DNA of 64,000 nt from G965226155 sp965226155 (GCA_965226155.1 OZ245331.1:2418001-2482000); one strand, 5' to 3'; shown: positions 25,164 to 34,523, counted from the stretch's first letter. Numbers and translations are program-made. The notes: a model not told the origin generated them from the sequence alone.

Positions 25164-26221
25164 ATTCAACTTTGAAGTGCAACGTTGATGTTAAAAAAGA
25201 CTTCATGTAGTGTTTTTGAATTAAGTGTTTTTCTGGGACGGTGATTGAGTTTTTTCATGACCAAGTTTAACTGCTTTTGTGTAATCGTGCTGGAGTCCAT
25301 TTTCTTTGGGAAGTACTGTCGAATGAGACCATTGATATTTTCATTTAAACCCCGTTCCCAGGAGGCATAAGGATGTGCAAAATAGAACCCCGCGTTCAAT
25401 TGTTGAGCAATAACCTCATGCTCAGCAAATTCTTTTCCATTATCCGAGGTGATCGTGTGAACCGACGCCTTCATATTAGACAACAATCGCACGATAGCTT
25501 GCCTGACGGCAGAGGCAGTTCGTCGTTTCACCTGTGCAATCAAGGTGTACATCGACTTGCGCTCGCTCAAGGTGACCAGCGCCTGTCGATGGCCTTTGCC
25601 GATGACGGTGTCCACTTCCCAGTCACCGATGCGTGTCTTCCTGTTCACAATGGCGGGACGCTTATCAATGCTGCCCTGATTCACCAGAACCCCACGACGT
25701 TGATAACTACCATAACGCTTCTTTCGTTTCTTCTGGCAACGCAAGTACCGGTACAGCTCACCGCCGTCTGCCTTGTCCTGGTATATGTAGTGATATATCC
25801 ATTCATGACTCAGAGCGATACCTTCTCGTTTATGCAACCAGTCACTGATTTGCTCAGGACTCCATTCGTCCCGCAGCCAGACCTCTACTCGCTCCCACAA
25901 GGTCGTGGGGAGTCGCTGTTGTTGGCTGGCTTCTCGACGCGCTTGCCGGAGCAACTGAGCTTGGCGGGGTCGATAGCCTCTCAAGCCACGGTTGCGTCTG
26001 AGTTCACGGCTAATAGTAGATTTATGCACGCCTATCAAGGCGGCTATCTCCGTTTGTGTATGTCCTGCTTTCATCAGGCCGTAAATCTGGTAACGTTGAT
26101 GCTCGGTAAGCTGTGCGTAGTGTCTCATCTGTGCCTCTCTTTCTTGCTGGAACGAAAGGTAAGGATGCTACCGCAGCTTGCCGTTCGTGCCACCTAATTG
26201 AGTTGCACTTACAAATTGAAT
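25164..26221 (-). mobile_element. IS30-family element, copy B (intact)
   Basis: 1,058 bp bounded by ATTCAACTTTGAAGTGCAAC (25164) and the complement of the other end, ATTCAATTTGTAAGTGCAAC (26221). Transposase on the minus strand. The flanks outside the ends, CGCG versus CACG, match at three of four bases, so a target duplication is uncertain. Inverted relative to copy A at 16111-19738. Its right end lies only 5 bp before the start codon of the methyltransferase gene at 26227. Confidence 0.9.
25166..26128 (-). CDS. IS30-family transposase (copy B)
   Basis: 320 residues, full length. The N-terminal HTH is HQRYQIYGLMKAGHTQTEIA with STISRELRRNRG. The catalytic DDE domain has D in WEVDTVIGKGH, D in TSDNGKEF and E in WERGLNENINGL. 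The C-terminus KKLNHRPRKTL is intact, in contrast to copy A, whose C-terminus is cut off by the IS1595-type insertion. It is probably active and could have supplied copy A. Confidence 0.93.
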   Translation of the reverse strand: MRHYAQLTEHQRYQIYGLMKAGHTQTEIAALIGVHKSTISRELRRNRGLRGYRPRQAQLLRQARREASQQQRLPTTLWERVEVWLRDEWSPEQISDWLHKREGIALSHEWIYHYIYQDKADGGELYRYLRCQKKRKKRYGSYQRRGVLVNQGSIDKRPAIVNRKTRIGDWEVDTVIGKGHRQALVTLSERKSMYTLIAQVKRRTASAVRQAIVRLLSNMKASVHTITSDNGKEFAEHEVIAQQLNAGFYFAHPYASWERGLNENINGLIRQYFPKKMDSSTITQKQLNLVMKKLNHRPRKTLNSKTLHEVFFNINVALQS

Positions 26222-26226
26222 TCACG

Positions 26227-27135
26227 ATGGTAATTAACGACACAAAATTATATATCTGTGCTATTGCTATTTTTGCACTTGTTGGTTGTTCACAAGAAGG
26301 CAGTAGTCCTGATGCAGATACAACGTCTAACCAACAGCCCGAGGCTTCAGCAATAACTGATGCTGTGGAAGAAATGTCTAGCCAAAGTGATACGATGGAT
26401 GAGCAAATAGAGTCAAAGGTTGAACCATCTATTTATCAGGCTGCCGTGGTTAGTGCACGTCGTCCTGAGAAAGATAAGGAACGCGATGTGAATCGTAAGC
26501 CTGCAGAGATTATGGAATTCTTTGGAATAACCAATGGTCAACGCGTAGTTGATATGGCATCCGGTCCTGGTTATTACACGCGTATCATTTCAGAAATAGT
26601 TGGTCCTGAGGGCACTGTTGTAGCACAAAACCCTGGAGATGCCCCTTTTGTAAATGATAAGTTTAAAGCTATGCTGGATACACAGTACGCTGATTATTCA
26701 AACGTTGAATTGACGTATGATCCTGTCGAGGACATGGCATTACCAGATAATTCCGTTGATGCTATGTTTTTGTTTCTTGTTATCCATCACTGGCATTATT
26801 CAGAGGATGATGGAGAAGTTATCCCTGCAGTATCCGCCACAAGATATGCAAACATAATGCGTATGTTAAAACCAGGCGGATTTTTTGGCGTTATTGAACA
26901 TTTGGCTGCTGAAGGTATGTCTCGTGAAGTCAGTGCAGGTATACACCGGATCCCACGGGAAACAGCTGTAGCTGATGTGACCAGTGCCGGATTGATACTC
27001 GATGGAGAAAGCGATCTGTTAGCTGATCATCCTGATGATGATATCACTACTTACTGGCGAGATAAAACACCGCGTGGTATGACCAACAGAATCGTTCATC
27101 TATATAGGAAACCAGCTGAACAAGTTGCCCCTTAA
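26227..27135 (+). CDS. Lipoprotein with SAM-dependent methyltransferase domain
   Basis: 303 residues from ATG 26227. The N-terminus is a lipoprotein signal (IAIFALVGC, lipobox cysteine near residue 19), then an acidic, Ser/Thr-rich linker. From about residue 70 a class I methyltransferase-like fold follows, with motif I VVDMASGPGYYTR and a later LKPGGFFGVIEH. An exported protein with a SAM-binding fold is odd because SAM is cytoplasmic. The IS30 copy B ends 5 bp before this ATG, so no native ribosome site remains. An in-frame ATG inside the IS (26113) would add 38 residues and would spoil the lipoprotein signal. Confidence 0.75.
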   Translation: MVINDTKLYICAIAIFALVGCSQEGSSPDADTTSNQQPEASAITDAVEEMSSQSDTMDEQIESKVEPSIYQAAVVSARRPEKDKERDVNRKPAEIMEFFGITNGQRVVDMASGPGYYTRIISEIVGPEGTVVAQNPGDAPFVNDKFKAMLDTQYADYSNVELTYDPVEDMALPDNSVDAMFLFLVIHHWHYSEDDGEVIPAVSATRYANIMRMLKPGGFFGVIEHLAAEGMSREVSAGIHRIPRETAVADVTSAGLILDGESDLLADHPDDDITTYWRDKTPRGMTNRIVHLYRKPAEQVAP

Positions 27136-27156
27136 ATACTTTTTAATTTCTATTTT

Positions 27157-27966
27157 ATGAACAGAAGAGATTTTGTTGCAAGATGTGGCGCTATTGCAGC
27201 TGCCGGATTCACAGCTGAAATGACGCTGAGCCAAAGAGCCGAGGCATTTGAAGCCGTTATGGTTGATAACATGCCTCGCCATATTATGGCTCCTACAATT
27301 TGTCACCCAAACAAAGCACGTTCAGAAACACCACCTCAAAGCAAACCTTGGGAACCAGGTACGAAGTTGATTGCCGGAATGGATGATCCACGATTGCCCA
27401 AAATGCCTAAAAAGCCAACTTTATTAGATTTCTATCGATACCGAATGCCTAATAATGCACATTTACTTCAAAGCGCAAATCTTGCTATGAAGAATGGCAT
27501 GGATGAGAAGGTTGCCATGGCCTGCCTATTACATGATCTATCGGTAGAAGCATTTATTCGAACAGATCACGGATTCTGGACAGCAACACTAGTCGCACCC
27601 TATGTCGATGAAGAAATCACCTGGGCAATTCAAAAGCATCAAGCCCTACGGTTTTTTGCTGATGAATCGGTTGGGTATGCTTATCCAGCAGCCTATCGAA
27701 TATGGTTTGGTGAAGATTATGAGGTGGAACCTTGGGTGAAAGCTGAATATGAAGAGGCAAAAAACCACAAGTGGTATATGACATCAAGACTGATTACGCT
27801 GAACGACTTGTACTCATTTAACCCAGATGAAAACGAAGTAACGATTGATCAATTTGAAGATCTAGTTGGCCGTAACTGGAAACAGCCAAAAGAAGGACTT
27901 GGATTTGATGGTTCGCCTGTTGCGCATATGTGGCGTACTATAATCTGGCCACAGAGCTTTTTATAA
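27157..27966 (+). CDS. Tat-exported HD-domain protein (PhnZ/inositol-oxygenase-like)
   Basis: 269 residues. Leader MNRRDFVARCG plus hydrophobic stretch, compatible with a Tat signal. The body has the spaced metal-binding pattern of HD-domain mixed-valent diiron oxygenases: His in NNAHLLQSA, His-Asp in CLLHDLSVEAF, His in RTDHGFW, His in IQKHQALR and a later Asp in TLNDLYSF. Similar proteins oxidise C-H bonds next to polar groups; the substrate is unknown here. It starts 22 bp after the methyltransferase gene, so the two probably form an operon. The assignment to this enzyme class rests on the pattern of ligands only. Confidence 0.65.
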   Translation: MNRRDFVARCGAIAAAGFTAEMTLSQRAEAFEAVMVDNMPRHIMAPTICHPNKARSETPPQSKPWEPGTKLIAGMDDPRLPKMPKKPTLLDFYRYRMPNNAHLLQSANLAMKNGMDEKVAMACLLHDLSVEAFIRTDHGFWTATLVAPYVDEEITWAIQKHQALRFFADESVGYAYPAAYRIWFGEDYEVEPWVKAEYEEAKNHKWYMTSRLITLNDLYSFNPDENEVTIDQFEDLVGRNWKQPKEGLGFDGSPVAHMWRTIIWPQSFL

Positions 27967-28008
27967 ATTCAAGCTCATTACTGGTAGTGTAGACCATCAA
28001 GCGCTTAT

Positions 28009-29550
28009 TTATTTACTCGCTACCCGTTCGTTTAATTGTAGGTTGATCAGACGCAAGGTTGCGAGTATCGCAGCAAAAACTTGATTTGCATGAACACCAC
28101 GGGTTTTTAGATTCTTTCCTGGGGTCTTCCAAGTAATAATACACTCTGTTAAGGCATTAGTTTCACCGCCCCTAGGAATACGAACTTCGAAGTTATCCAG
28201 TTTCGGCAGATTGTAATCATGTTTTTGCAGAATCTTGTTGATTGCATTAATAAAAGCATCAAAACCACCGTTACCTGTGCCAGTGGCTTTGTGTTGTTCG
28301 TTACCGATATCTACCAGGATGCTCACTGTAGATTCCAGATCAAGGCTGCTAGTGATAGAACACTTTAGGAGCTTGATGTGGTGATAGTCCTTGCTTTCCA
28401 TCACATCCGCAATAATGAATGGGATATCATCTGAAGTAATGGTTTGTTTCATGTCACCTAGTTTGACAATACGTTCTAGGACTTTTTTCTGCAGTTCTTC
28501 ATTCAGATTTAAATCGAGTTCTTCTAAGTTTTTTACAAGTGATGCCTTACCACTCATCTTTCCTAATGCATAATGACGCTTACGGTCAAACCGTTCTGGA
28601 TTAAGCGTACTCTCATACAGGCCGCCCTTATGATCGCCGTCTGCATGAATGCCCGCAGTTTGTGTAAAGACATCACTACCGACAACTGGCATGTTTGCAG
28701 AAACCCATTTACCTGAAAAATTCTCTACCATCTTGCTGAGATCAAAAATATAATTCTCGTTTATAGTTAATTGCATTCCCATTTTATCTTTCAGCACGAC
28801 TGCAACTTCTGCTACAGAAGCATTTCCTGCACGTTCACCTAGGCAATTGACCGTACAATGAATGGTATTGATTCCAGCATTTACAGCTGCCATTACATTA
28901 GCTGTAGCGAGTCCGTAATCATTGTGAGGATGAAAATCAAATTCGCTATCTGGGTAACGATCGATCATGTCTTTGATACTGCTAAAAACTTCGTCGGGAC
29001 TCAATACGCCTAGTGTATCTGGTAGTAGAATGTGTCCAACTCCGCTGTTTTTAATCGCATCGACCAGCCCACAGACATAATCCAGACTCTCGCGATAGCC
29101 ATTTGACCAGTCTTCAAGATACATATTAACGTTAAGTCCTTTACTTAGTGCGTAGTCCACAGTTTTTTTGATATCTGCTACGTGTTCATCTAAAGTCTTA
29201 TTCAATTGGGTTCGGCAATGATTTTCACTGCCTTTTGCTAATAGATTCAGAGTTTTCCCACCTGTTTCGAGGATCCAATCAACGCTACGGTTGTAATTCA
29301 CAAAACCCAATACTTCAATTCGATCTAGTAATCCCTCATCCTCAGCCCATGCATTGATTGTTCTAACGGCGTTTTTTTCACCTTCAGAAACCATGGCTGA
29401 TGCAACTTCGATACGATCAACACCAAGCTTTGCCAATAACGCCTTAGCGATACTGATCTTTTCATCAGGGGTGAACGAGACTCCCTGAGTCTGTTCACCA
29501 TCTCTCAAGGTAGTGTCAAGAATTTTAATATGACGTGAAGCAGGAGTCAT
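28009..29550 (-). CDS. 2-isopropylmalate synthase-like protein (LeuA/citramalate synthase family)
   Basis: 513 residues of the DRE-TIM metallolyase family. The N-terminal ILDTTLRDGEQ, metal-binding HPHNDYGLA, and NCLGERAGNAS are conserved. Residues about 370-500 form a LeuA-type regulatory dimer domain (SSLDLESTVSILVDIG). It condenses acetyl-CoA with a 2-oxoacid; leuCD directly upstream make 2-isopropylmalate synthase the likely role, although this subgroup also includes citramalate synthase. Third gene of a leuCD-leuA-like operon on the minus strand, 67 bp after leuD. Feedback inhibition by leucine through the C-terminal domain is expected from the family. Confidence 0.85.
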   Translation of the reverse strand: MTPASRHIKILDTTLRDGEQTQGVSFTPDEKISIAKALLAKLGVDRIEVASAMVSEGEKNAVRTINAWAEDEGLLDRIEVLGFVNYNRSVDWILETGGKTLNLLAKGSENHCRTQLNKTLDEHVADIKKTVDYALSKGLNVNMYLEDWSNGYRESLDYVCGLVDAIKNSGVGHILLPDTLGVLSPDEVFSSIKDMIDRYPDSEFDFHPHNDYGLATANVMAAVNAGINTIHCTVNCLGERAGNASVAEVAVVLKDKMGMQLTINENYIFDLSKMVENFSGKWVSANMPVVGSDVFTQTAGIHADGDHKGGLYESTLNPERFDRKRHYALGKMSGKASLVKNLEELDLNLNEELQKKVLERIVKLGDMKQTITSDDIPFIIADVMESKDYHHIKLLKCSITSSLDLESTVSILVDIGNEQHKATGTGNGGFDAFINAINKILQKHDYNLPKLDNFEVRIPRGGETNALTECIITWKTPGKNLKTRGVHANQVFAAILATLRLINLQLNERVASK

Positions 29551-29616
29551 GATTAATAGCAGGCGAGCTAATATTTTGCAGGAAATTTATATGTGAGTAG
29601 GCAGGGAATAGTTATT

Positions 29617-30228
29617 TTAATTCCATAACCATGAAACTTGTTTTTTCTGTCGATCTTCAAATTCATTAATTTTGCTTATGTGTTTAAGCGTCAAGTCAAT
29701 ATCATCTAAACCATTAAGTATCATTTCTTTTTGAAAGGACTCCAATTCAAATTGAATGACTATTCCACCGGGTGTCGATAGTTTTTGATTAATGAGGTCC
29801 ACAGTGAATTTAACGCCTTCATTATTATTTATTTCATTCATTAGGCTTTCAAGTTGTTGCTCGTTAACAATGATCGGCAGAATGCTATTCTTAAAGCAAT
29901 TGTTATAAAAAATATCTGCAAAACTTGTAGAAATGATGGTGTTGATTCCATATTCAGCAATAGACCAGGGAGCATGTTCCCGAGACGAACCACAACCGAA
30001 ATTGTCTCCAGCAATTAAAACTCTTGCACCTTTAAATGCAGGGTTATTTAATTCAAATTCAGGATTTTCGCTGCCGTCAGAATTGAATCGCCAGTCATGG
30101 AAAAGGTGTTGACCGAATCCGGTTTTTTCCACTTTCTTTAAGAATTGTTTGGGGATAATTTGGTCTGTATCCACATTTATTCTATTTAATAGTGCGGCTG
30201 TACTTTCATGTTTAACGTATGGTTCCAT
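29617..30228 (-). CDS. leuD: 3-isopropylmalate dehydratase small subunit
   Basis: 203 residues of the swivelling aconitase domain. Conserved phrases: NVDTDQIIPKQFL, LIAGDNFGCGSSREHAPW and FADIFYNNCFKNSILPI. With LeuC it isomerises 2-isopropylmalate to 3-isopropylmalate. It starts 16 bp after leuC. Length is normal. Confidence 0.95.
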   Translation of the reverse strand: MEPYVKHESTAALLNRINVDTDQIIPKQFLKKVEKTGFGQHLFHDWRFNSDGSENPEFELNNPAFKGARVLIAGDNFGCGSSREHAPWSIAEYGINTIISTSFADIFYNNCFKNSILPIIVNEQQLESLMNEINNNEGVKFTVDLINQKLSTPGGIVIQFELESFQKEMILNGLDDIDLTLKHISKINEFEDRQKKQVSWLWN

Positions 30229-30244
30229 AATTTCTCTCGTAGTT

Positions 30245-31654
30245 CTAATTATTCAATGATCGGATATCGACAAATTTGCCTGCAGATGCTGCGGCTGCAG
30301 CCATAACAGGGGAAACAAGATGAGTTCTGCCACCTTTACCTTGCCGACCTTCAAAATTTCGATTGGAAGTCGAAGCACATCGTTGCCCTTCCAAAAGGCG
30401 ATCATCATTCATTGCAATGCACATTGAACATCCGGGCTCACGCCATTCGTAACCAGCGTCGATAAATATTTTGTCTAGACCTTCTTCTTCAGCCTGTTTT
30501 TTTACCAGATAGGATCCAGGCACCACTAATGCGCTAACGTTTTTAGCTACGGTGGTACCTTTCACTACTTTAGAAGCTGCTCGTAAATCTTCTATTCGAC
30601 TGTTGGTGCACGACCCAATGAACACGTAGTCAATTGGTATGTCAGTAATCCGGGTATGTGCTTCAAGCCCCATATAGGTCAGGGCACTTTCACACGCTCT
30701 GCGTTTAAGCTCATCAGTAAAATCATCAGGTGACGGAACAACACCATTCACACCAACTACCTGTTCAGGTGATGTGCCCCACGTAACTTGTGGCTCGATA
30801 TCATCTGCATTGATGCTAATGACCTTGTCATAGTCAGCACCATCGTCAGTGCAGATATTTTTCCAGATATCAAGCGCCTGATCCCATTGTCCATTTTTGG
30901 GAGCATACTCACGTCCTTTTAGAAATTCATATGTCTTTTCATCTGGAGCTACCAATCCTGCACGTGCACCACTTTCGATAGCAAGATTGCATAAAGTCAT
31001 TCTGCCCTCCATGCTCAAGTCACGAATTGCACTACCAGCATATTCGATCACGTAGCCAGTCCCCCCACCGGTACCGATATTGCCGATTATGGACAGGGCG
31101 ATATCTTTTGCCGTGCAATATTCAGACAGACGACCTTCTACATTTACCAGCATAGTTTTGGATTTATTCTGCCTTAATGTTTGGGTGGCCAGTACATGTT
31201 CTACTTCTGAAGTACCAATACCGAAAGCCAGGGCGCCAAATGCGCCATGCGTTGCCGTATGGCTATCGCCACAGACAACCGTCATGCCAGGATGGACGAA
31301 CCCATGTTCTGGGACGACAACGTGGATAATTCCGTTATTTGGACTTTTTAAATCGTACAGCGTTAATCCATGGATTCGACAGTTTTCAATCATTACTTCT
31401 ACTTGTTTTCTAGCAAGGAGGTCTTTAATAGGCTGATCCCGATCTTTGGTTGGCACACTGTGATCCAGTGTAGAGAGCGCGGCATCGGGTCGACGAACGT
31501 TGCGTCCGGATTCTTTCAGCCCTTCAAAAGCTTGTGGACTGGTGACCTCATGAATTAAGTGTCTATCGATATACAATATCGATGCTTGACCGGATTCTTC
31601 GTGAACCAAGTGATTATTCCAGATCTTTTCATACATCGTGTGCTTCATTGTCAA
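30245..31654 (-). CDS. leuC: 3-isopropylmalate dehydratase large subunit
   Basis: 469 residues with the three cysteines that hold the 4Fe-4S cluster (GSCTNSR and GCSMCIAMN). VCGDSHTATHGAFGALAFGIGTSEVEHVLATQ is well conserved in part (GDSHTATHG, GTSEVEHVLA). First gene of the leuCD-leuA-like operon. Isomerisation of isopropylmalate in leucine synthesis, cytoplasm. Confidence 0.95.
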   Translation of the reverse strand: MTMKHTMYEKIWNNHLVHEESGQASILYIDRHLIHEVTSPQAFEGLKESGRNVRRPDAALSTLDHSVPTKDRDQPIKDLLARKQVEVMIENCRIHGLTLYDLKSPNNGIIHVVVPEHGFVHPGMTVVCGDSHTATHGAFGALAFGIGTSEVEHVLATQTLRQNKSKTMLVNVEGRLSEYCTAKDIALSIIGNIGTGGGTGYVIEYAGSAIRDLSMEGRMTLCNLAIESGARAGLVAPDEKTYEFLKGREYAPKNGQWDQALDIWKNICTDDGADYDKVISINADDIEPQVTWGTSPEQVVGVNGVVPSPDDFTDELKRRACESALTYMGLEAHTRITDIPIDYVFIGSCTNSRIEDLRAASKVVKGTTVAKNVSALVVPGSYLVKKQAEEEGLDKIFIDAGYEWREPGCSMCIAMNDDRLLEGQRCASTSNRNFEGRQGKGGRTHLVSPVMAAAAASAGKFVDIRSLNN

Positions 31655-31946
31655 TTTTCGCCTAAAGGTAAGGATTGATTAATAGAATAGTAAAAGAGCC
31701 CAACATCATAACATTTACGAAAAACATTATAAACTTTAAGGATCACAATATGCTACGCAATGCTGTCAAGATATTACCTGCATTAGTAGTGCATTGATTG
31801 GTCATCATAATCGTAAGGGGTGGCGGTCAAAATCTCACTTCTTGGAATTCAGCTCATGGATCCCGCGGTTGTAGTAAAGAAAATCTGATGGGTACAGTTG
31901 GGAACGGATTCTTCTACTGATTTGCTTCAGATTAATTCACTAAAAG
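31655..31946. other. Leader/spacer upstream of leuC
   Basis: About 290 bp without an ORF. It should contain the leuC promoter on the minus strand. I looked for a leader peptide with a run of leucine codons and a terminator/antiterminator pair and did not find a convincing one. Confidence 0.3.
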
Positions 31947-31967
31947 TAACCAGATTAAATCTGGTTA
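31947..31967 (-). terminator. Hairpin at the end of the asmA remnant
   Basis: TAACCAGAT (31947-31955), loop TAA, ATCTGGTTA (31959-31967). The stem overlaps the stop codon of the AsmA-like fragment and is followed on the minus strand by CTTTTAG, a short T tract. A weak intrinsic terminator. Confidence 0.55.
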
Positions 31968-32280
31968 TCTGCCGAATAGACCTTTCAGTCCGTCTTTAAT
32001 CGCGTTGCCGGCATCTTTTATTCCCTCAGTTGCCTTGGAGGTGGTGGATTGATTGGCATTTGGTGGCGAAGCTTTTGCTACTTTTATCCCTAAAGCTGTA
32101 GAACAAGGATCCTTGTCTGCTGTGTTTTTATCAAATAACCCTTGAGCCAAGAGTGATAGGCCGCCAGTAGCAATAGCGGCTCCGGCAGACACGCCAGCCT
32201 TAATTGTAGCTTTTGTATGGGTAGCTATTGAGGGATTGACAAACGTACCTTTTAACCGGACTGTAAGTCGTCAAAAGATC
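31965..32280 (-). pseudogene. C-terminal remnant of an AsmA-family protein
   Basis: On the minus strand after the IS3 end, the frame reads LTVRLKGTFVNPSIA, then SAGAAIATGGLSLLAQGLFD and DKDPCSTAL. This is the usual end of AsmA-like outer-membrane-biogenesis proteins (LKGT-x-x-x-PSI, LLA-x-x-L-x-D, DPC-x-x-AL). Only about 95 codons remain; the rest is missing beyond the IS3 boundary at 32281, and an apparent one-base shift occurs near 32270 (FDD then LTVR in another frame). The family protein normally exceeds 600 residues, so this is a fragment, probably left after an IS-adjacent deletion. Confidence 0.65.
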
Positions 32281-32334
32281 TGGGACACAATAGTCTAAAA
32301 GTTAAGAGAGACTTTCATACATTGTAGTCCTATT

Positions 32335-33321
32335 TCACTGGTTCATAGATAAACTTAAATTATCCTTCCTCCTCAGTTGTAGCGTTTCGTGTTTAATGAC
32401 GGCTCTTCTGTCTATGATTTCCTGATAACGGCCAAAATACATATCGGCAGGTGTAATGTTGTCGAGCGACTCATGGTAACGCTCATGATTGTAGTACTGA
32501 ACGAATTGCCGGATGGCCTGTTCCAGTTCCCACGGATAGTAATAGTGCTCCAACTTTACGACGTTTTTCATGGAACGGTGATAACGTTCAATCTTGCCTT
32601 GGGTCATAGGGTGATACGGTGCGCCACGGGTATGTTGCAGTTGGTGTTTGCCCAGGTAGCCTTTTAATTCTGACGAGATATAACAAGGTCCGTTATCACT
32701 GAGTAAACGAGGACGGTGTTTGACCGTTATCTCGTTGACACCGGTGGTCTCAATCGCCGCATCCAGTGTTTGCTTCACGTCACCAGTTGCCATGCTGGCC
32801 GTTAACTTCCATGCAATGATATAGCGGGAGTAATCATCCAGCACCGTGGACAGGTAATACCACCCCCAACCCACGACACGAAAGTAGGTGAAGTCCGTCT
32901 GCCATAGCTCGTTGACTCGTCGTGTTGGATTCTGAAACGAATCCCCCGCTTGCATCAGGATATAAGCAGGACTGGTAATGAGATCGTATTGCTTTAACAG
33001 GCGATAGACACTGGATCCCGAGATGAAGCAACTATGTTCATCGGTGATGGTCCACGCTAACTCGCGGGGTGATTTGTCTGGATGTTGCAAGGCGATCTCC
33101 AGACACTGCTCCTTCACCGTCTCCGGTAACTTATTCCAGAACCGCCTAGGTGATCGACTGCTTGGCTCCAGACCCTCTGGTCCATTATCCAGATATTGCC
33201 GATACCAACGATAAAAGCTACTACGACTCACCCCTAATTCTCTCAGGGTACATCTAACAGGTAATTCCGAGCCTTCTACCAACCGGATCACTTCCAGCTT
33301 CTCTGCCGCTGACAAACTCAT
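32335..33321 (-). CDS. IS3-family transposase OrfB
   Basis: 328 residues. HTH region (LRELGVSRSSFYRWYRQY), then the rve integrase core with D in WQTDFTYF, D in LLSDNGPCY and E in TQGKIERYHRS. The start codon overlaps the OrfA stop by 4 bases (ATGA), which points to translational coupling rather than the -1 frameshift fusion common in the family. A frameshift product cannot be excluded. Confidence 0.9.
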   Translation of the reverse strand: MSLSAAEKLEVIRLVEGSELPVRCTLRELGVSRSSFYRWYRQYLDNGPEGLEPSSRSPRRFWNKLPETVKEQCLEIALQHPDKSPRELAWTITDEHSCFISGSSVYRLLKQYDLITSPAYILMQAGDSFQNPTRRVNELWQTDFTYFRVVGWGWYYLSTVLDDYSRYIIAWKLTASMATGDVKQTLDAAIETTGVNEITVKHRPRLLSDNGPCYISSELKGYLGKHQLQHTRGAPYHPMTQGKIERYHRSMKNVVKLEHYYYPWELEQAIRQFVQYYNHERYHESLDNITPADMYFGRYQEIIDRRAVIKHETLQLRRKDNLSLSMNQ

Positions 33322-33677
33322 TCGTCTGCCCAGGTCGACTCCAAGCCAAGCACACTTTTTTTAAGCACATCGTTCTTCAGCATGATGTCGGCTAGCAGGC
33401 GTTTGAGCTGGTCGTTTTCTTTCTTCAGATCGGTGACTTCACTGGAACTGGCTTCCCGTTTGATATCGCCAGCCAGGCGCTGTTTCCCGGCCTCTAGAAA
33501 CTCCTTGCTCCAGCGGTAATACACGTTTTGATTCAATCCTTCCCGGCGGCACAGCTCAGCGATACTTTCTTCTCCACGCATACCTTCCAGCACAATTCGG
33601 ATCTCTTCTTCAGAGGAATACTTTTTGCGGGTACGACGACGTATATCTTTAACCAACTTCTCGCTATTATTACCCAT
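33318..33677 (-). CDS. IS3-family transposase OrfA
   Basis: 119 residues. Helix-turn-helix (SIAELCRREGLNQNVYYRWSKEFL), followed by a leucine-zipper-like coiled coil (DLKKENDQLKRLLADIMLKNDVLKK) that dimerises OrfA proteins. DNA-binding part of the IS3 transposition machinery. Confidence 0.9.
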   Translation of the reverse strand: MGNNSEKLVKDIRRRTRKKYSSEEEIRIVLEGMRGEESIAELCRREGLNQNVYYRWSKEFLEAGKQRLAGDIKREASSSEVTDLKKENDQLKRLLADIMLKNDVLKKSVLGLESTWADE

Positions 33678-33728
33678 AATGAGACTCCTGTTTTATAAGG
33701 TTAACTTATCAGAAGTCTCTCTTAGAAT

Positions 33729-34523
33729 TTAGCTCAATTGTGTCTCATATGCTTTGACGGGACACAACGGCATCATCTCTGGGGCTAGTGCACGGAGTGT
33801 CTCTTGCCTCGTAGCTGGATTAGGATGAGTGCTTAAAAACTTTGGTGGGCTACTACCACCTACACCTGCCATTTTCTGCCATAGGCTAACGGCTGCATTC
33901 GGGTTGTAGCCTGCTTTGGCGGCAAGTTCAATGCCAATACGATCAGCTTCTGATTCCATAGTTCGGCTGTTGGGTAACGTCACCGCAAAGGTAGCAAGCA
34001 AAGCAGGCCCTGTCATGGTCACTTGATTTTTAGTCATGGAGCCAACTGCAGTAATACCGACTTGGGTTGCAGTCGCTATAGACATTTTTTCTGCTGAATG
34101 TTTTGCTAGTGCATGGGCAATTTCGTGACCTATGACTTGTGCTAGTTCATCGTCATTCGGATTAATTTTTTCAACTAGGCCTGTGTAGACTGCCATTTTA
34201 CTACCAGCCATTGCCCAGGCATTGATGGTTTCCGGATCATTAATTACTTTTATTTCCCAATTCCAATTATTGGTTTCAGGTCGTGCTTGAACTGCTTGAG
34301 CAACAATTCGGCTTGTGATATTCAATACACGATCTTTTAATAAAGGGTTAGTGTCGATCTTTCCCTCTTTTTCAAGTGGAGCGAGCATTTCAGTATAGGC
34401 CTGTCGGGAGGCGGCGATAGCACTTTCTTCTGAATAAAGAAGAAACTGAGAGCGGACAGTAGGGCTGGTTGCACAAGCAGATAATAGCAGGATGATTAAA
34501 AGATTTAGAATGCCTCGCGTCAT
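33729..34523 (-). CDS. M48-family metalloprotease lipoprotein
   Basis: 264 residues. A lipoprotein signal (LIILLLSAC, Cys17), then a peptidase M48 domain with the zinc motif HEIAH at 133-137 and the third ligand in ESEADRIG. LoiP/YcaL-like, probably acting in outer-membrane protein quality control. The C-terminal end STHPNPATR is conserved; the final residues (ETQLS) are encoded by the IS3 inverted repeat, so the native tail has been replaced by a few foreign codons, probably without destroying the enzyme. Confidence 0.88.
   Translation of the reverse strand: MTRGILNLLIILLLSACATSPTVRSQFLLYSEESAIAASRQAYTEMLAPLEKEGKIDTNPLLKDRVLNITSRIVAQAVQARPETNNWNWEIKVINDPETINAWAMAGSKMAVYTGLVEKINPNDDELAQVIGHEIAHALAKHSAEKMSIATATQVGITAVGSMTKNQVTMTGPALLATFAVTLPNSRTMESEADRIGIELAAKAGYNPNAAVSLWQKMAGVGGSSPPKFLSTHPNPATRQETLRALAPEMMPLCPVKAYETQLS

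Larger units (their letters stand above)
32281..33747 (-). mobile_element. IS3-family insertion sequence
   Basis: 1,467 bp. The left end TGGGACACAATAGTC and the complement of the right end, TGAGACACAATTGAG, continue into a shared AAGAGAGACTT, giving imperfect inverted repeats of about 35 bp. OrfA and OrfB are on the minus strand. No target duplication: GATC lies outside the left end, TATG outside the right end. The left neighbour is an asmA remnant and the right end lies inside the last codons of the M48 protease gene, so a deletion or rearrangement has probably occurred at this IS. Confidence 0.88.

Noticed and set aside
16111..26221. Idea that recombination between the two IS30 copies has already inverted the intervening segment and separated a dksA gene
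   Set aside because: Copy A has matching CGTG on both sides, and no DksA N-terminal half was found at the flanks of copy B.
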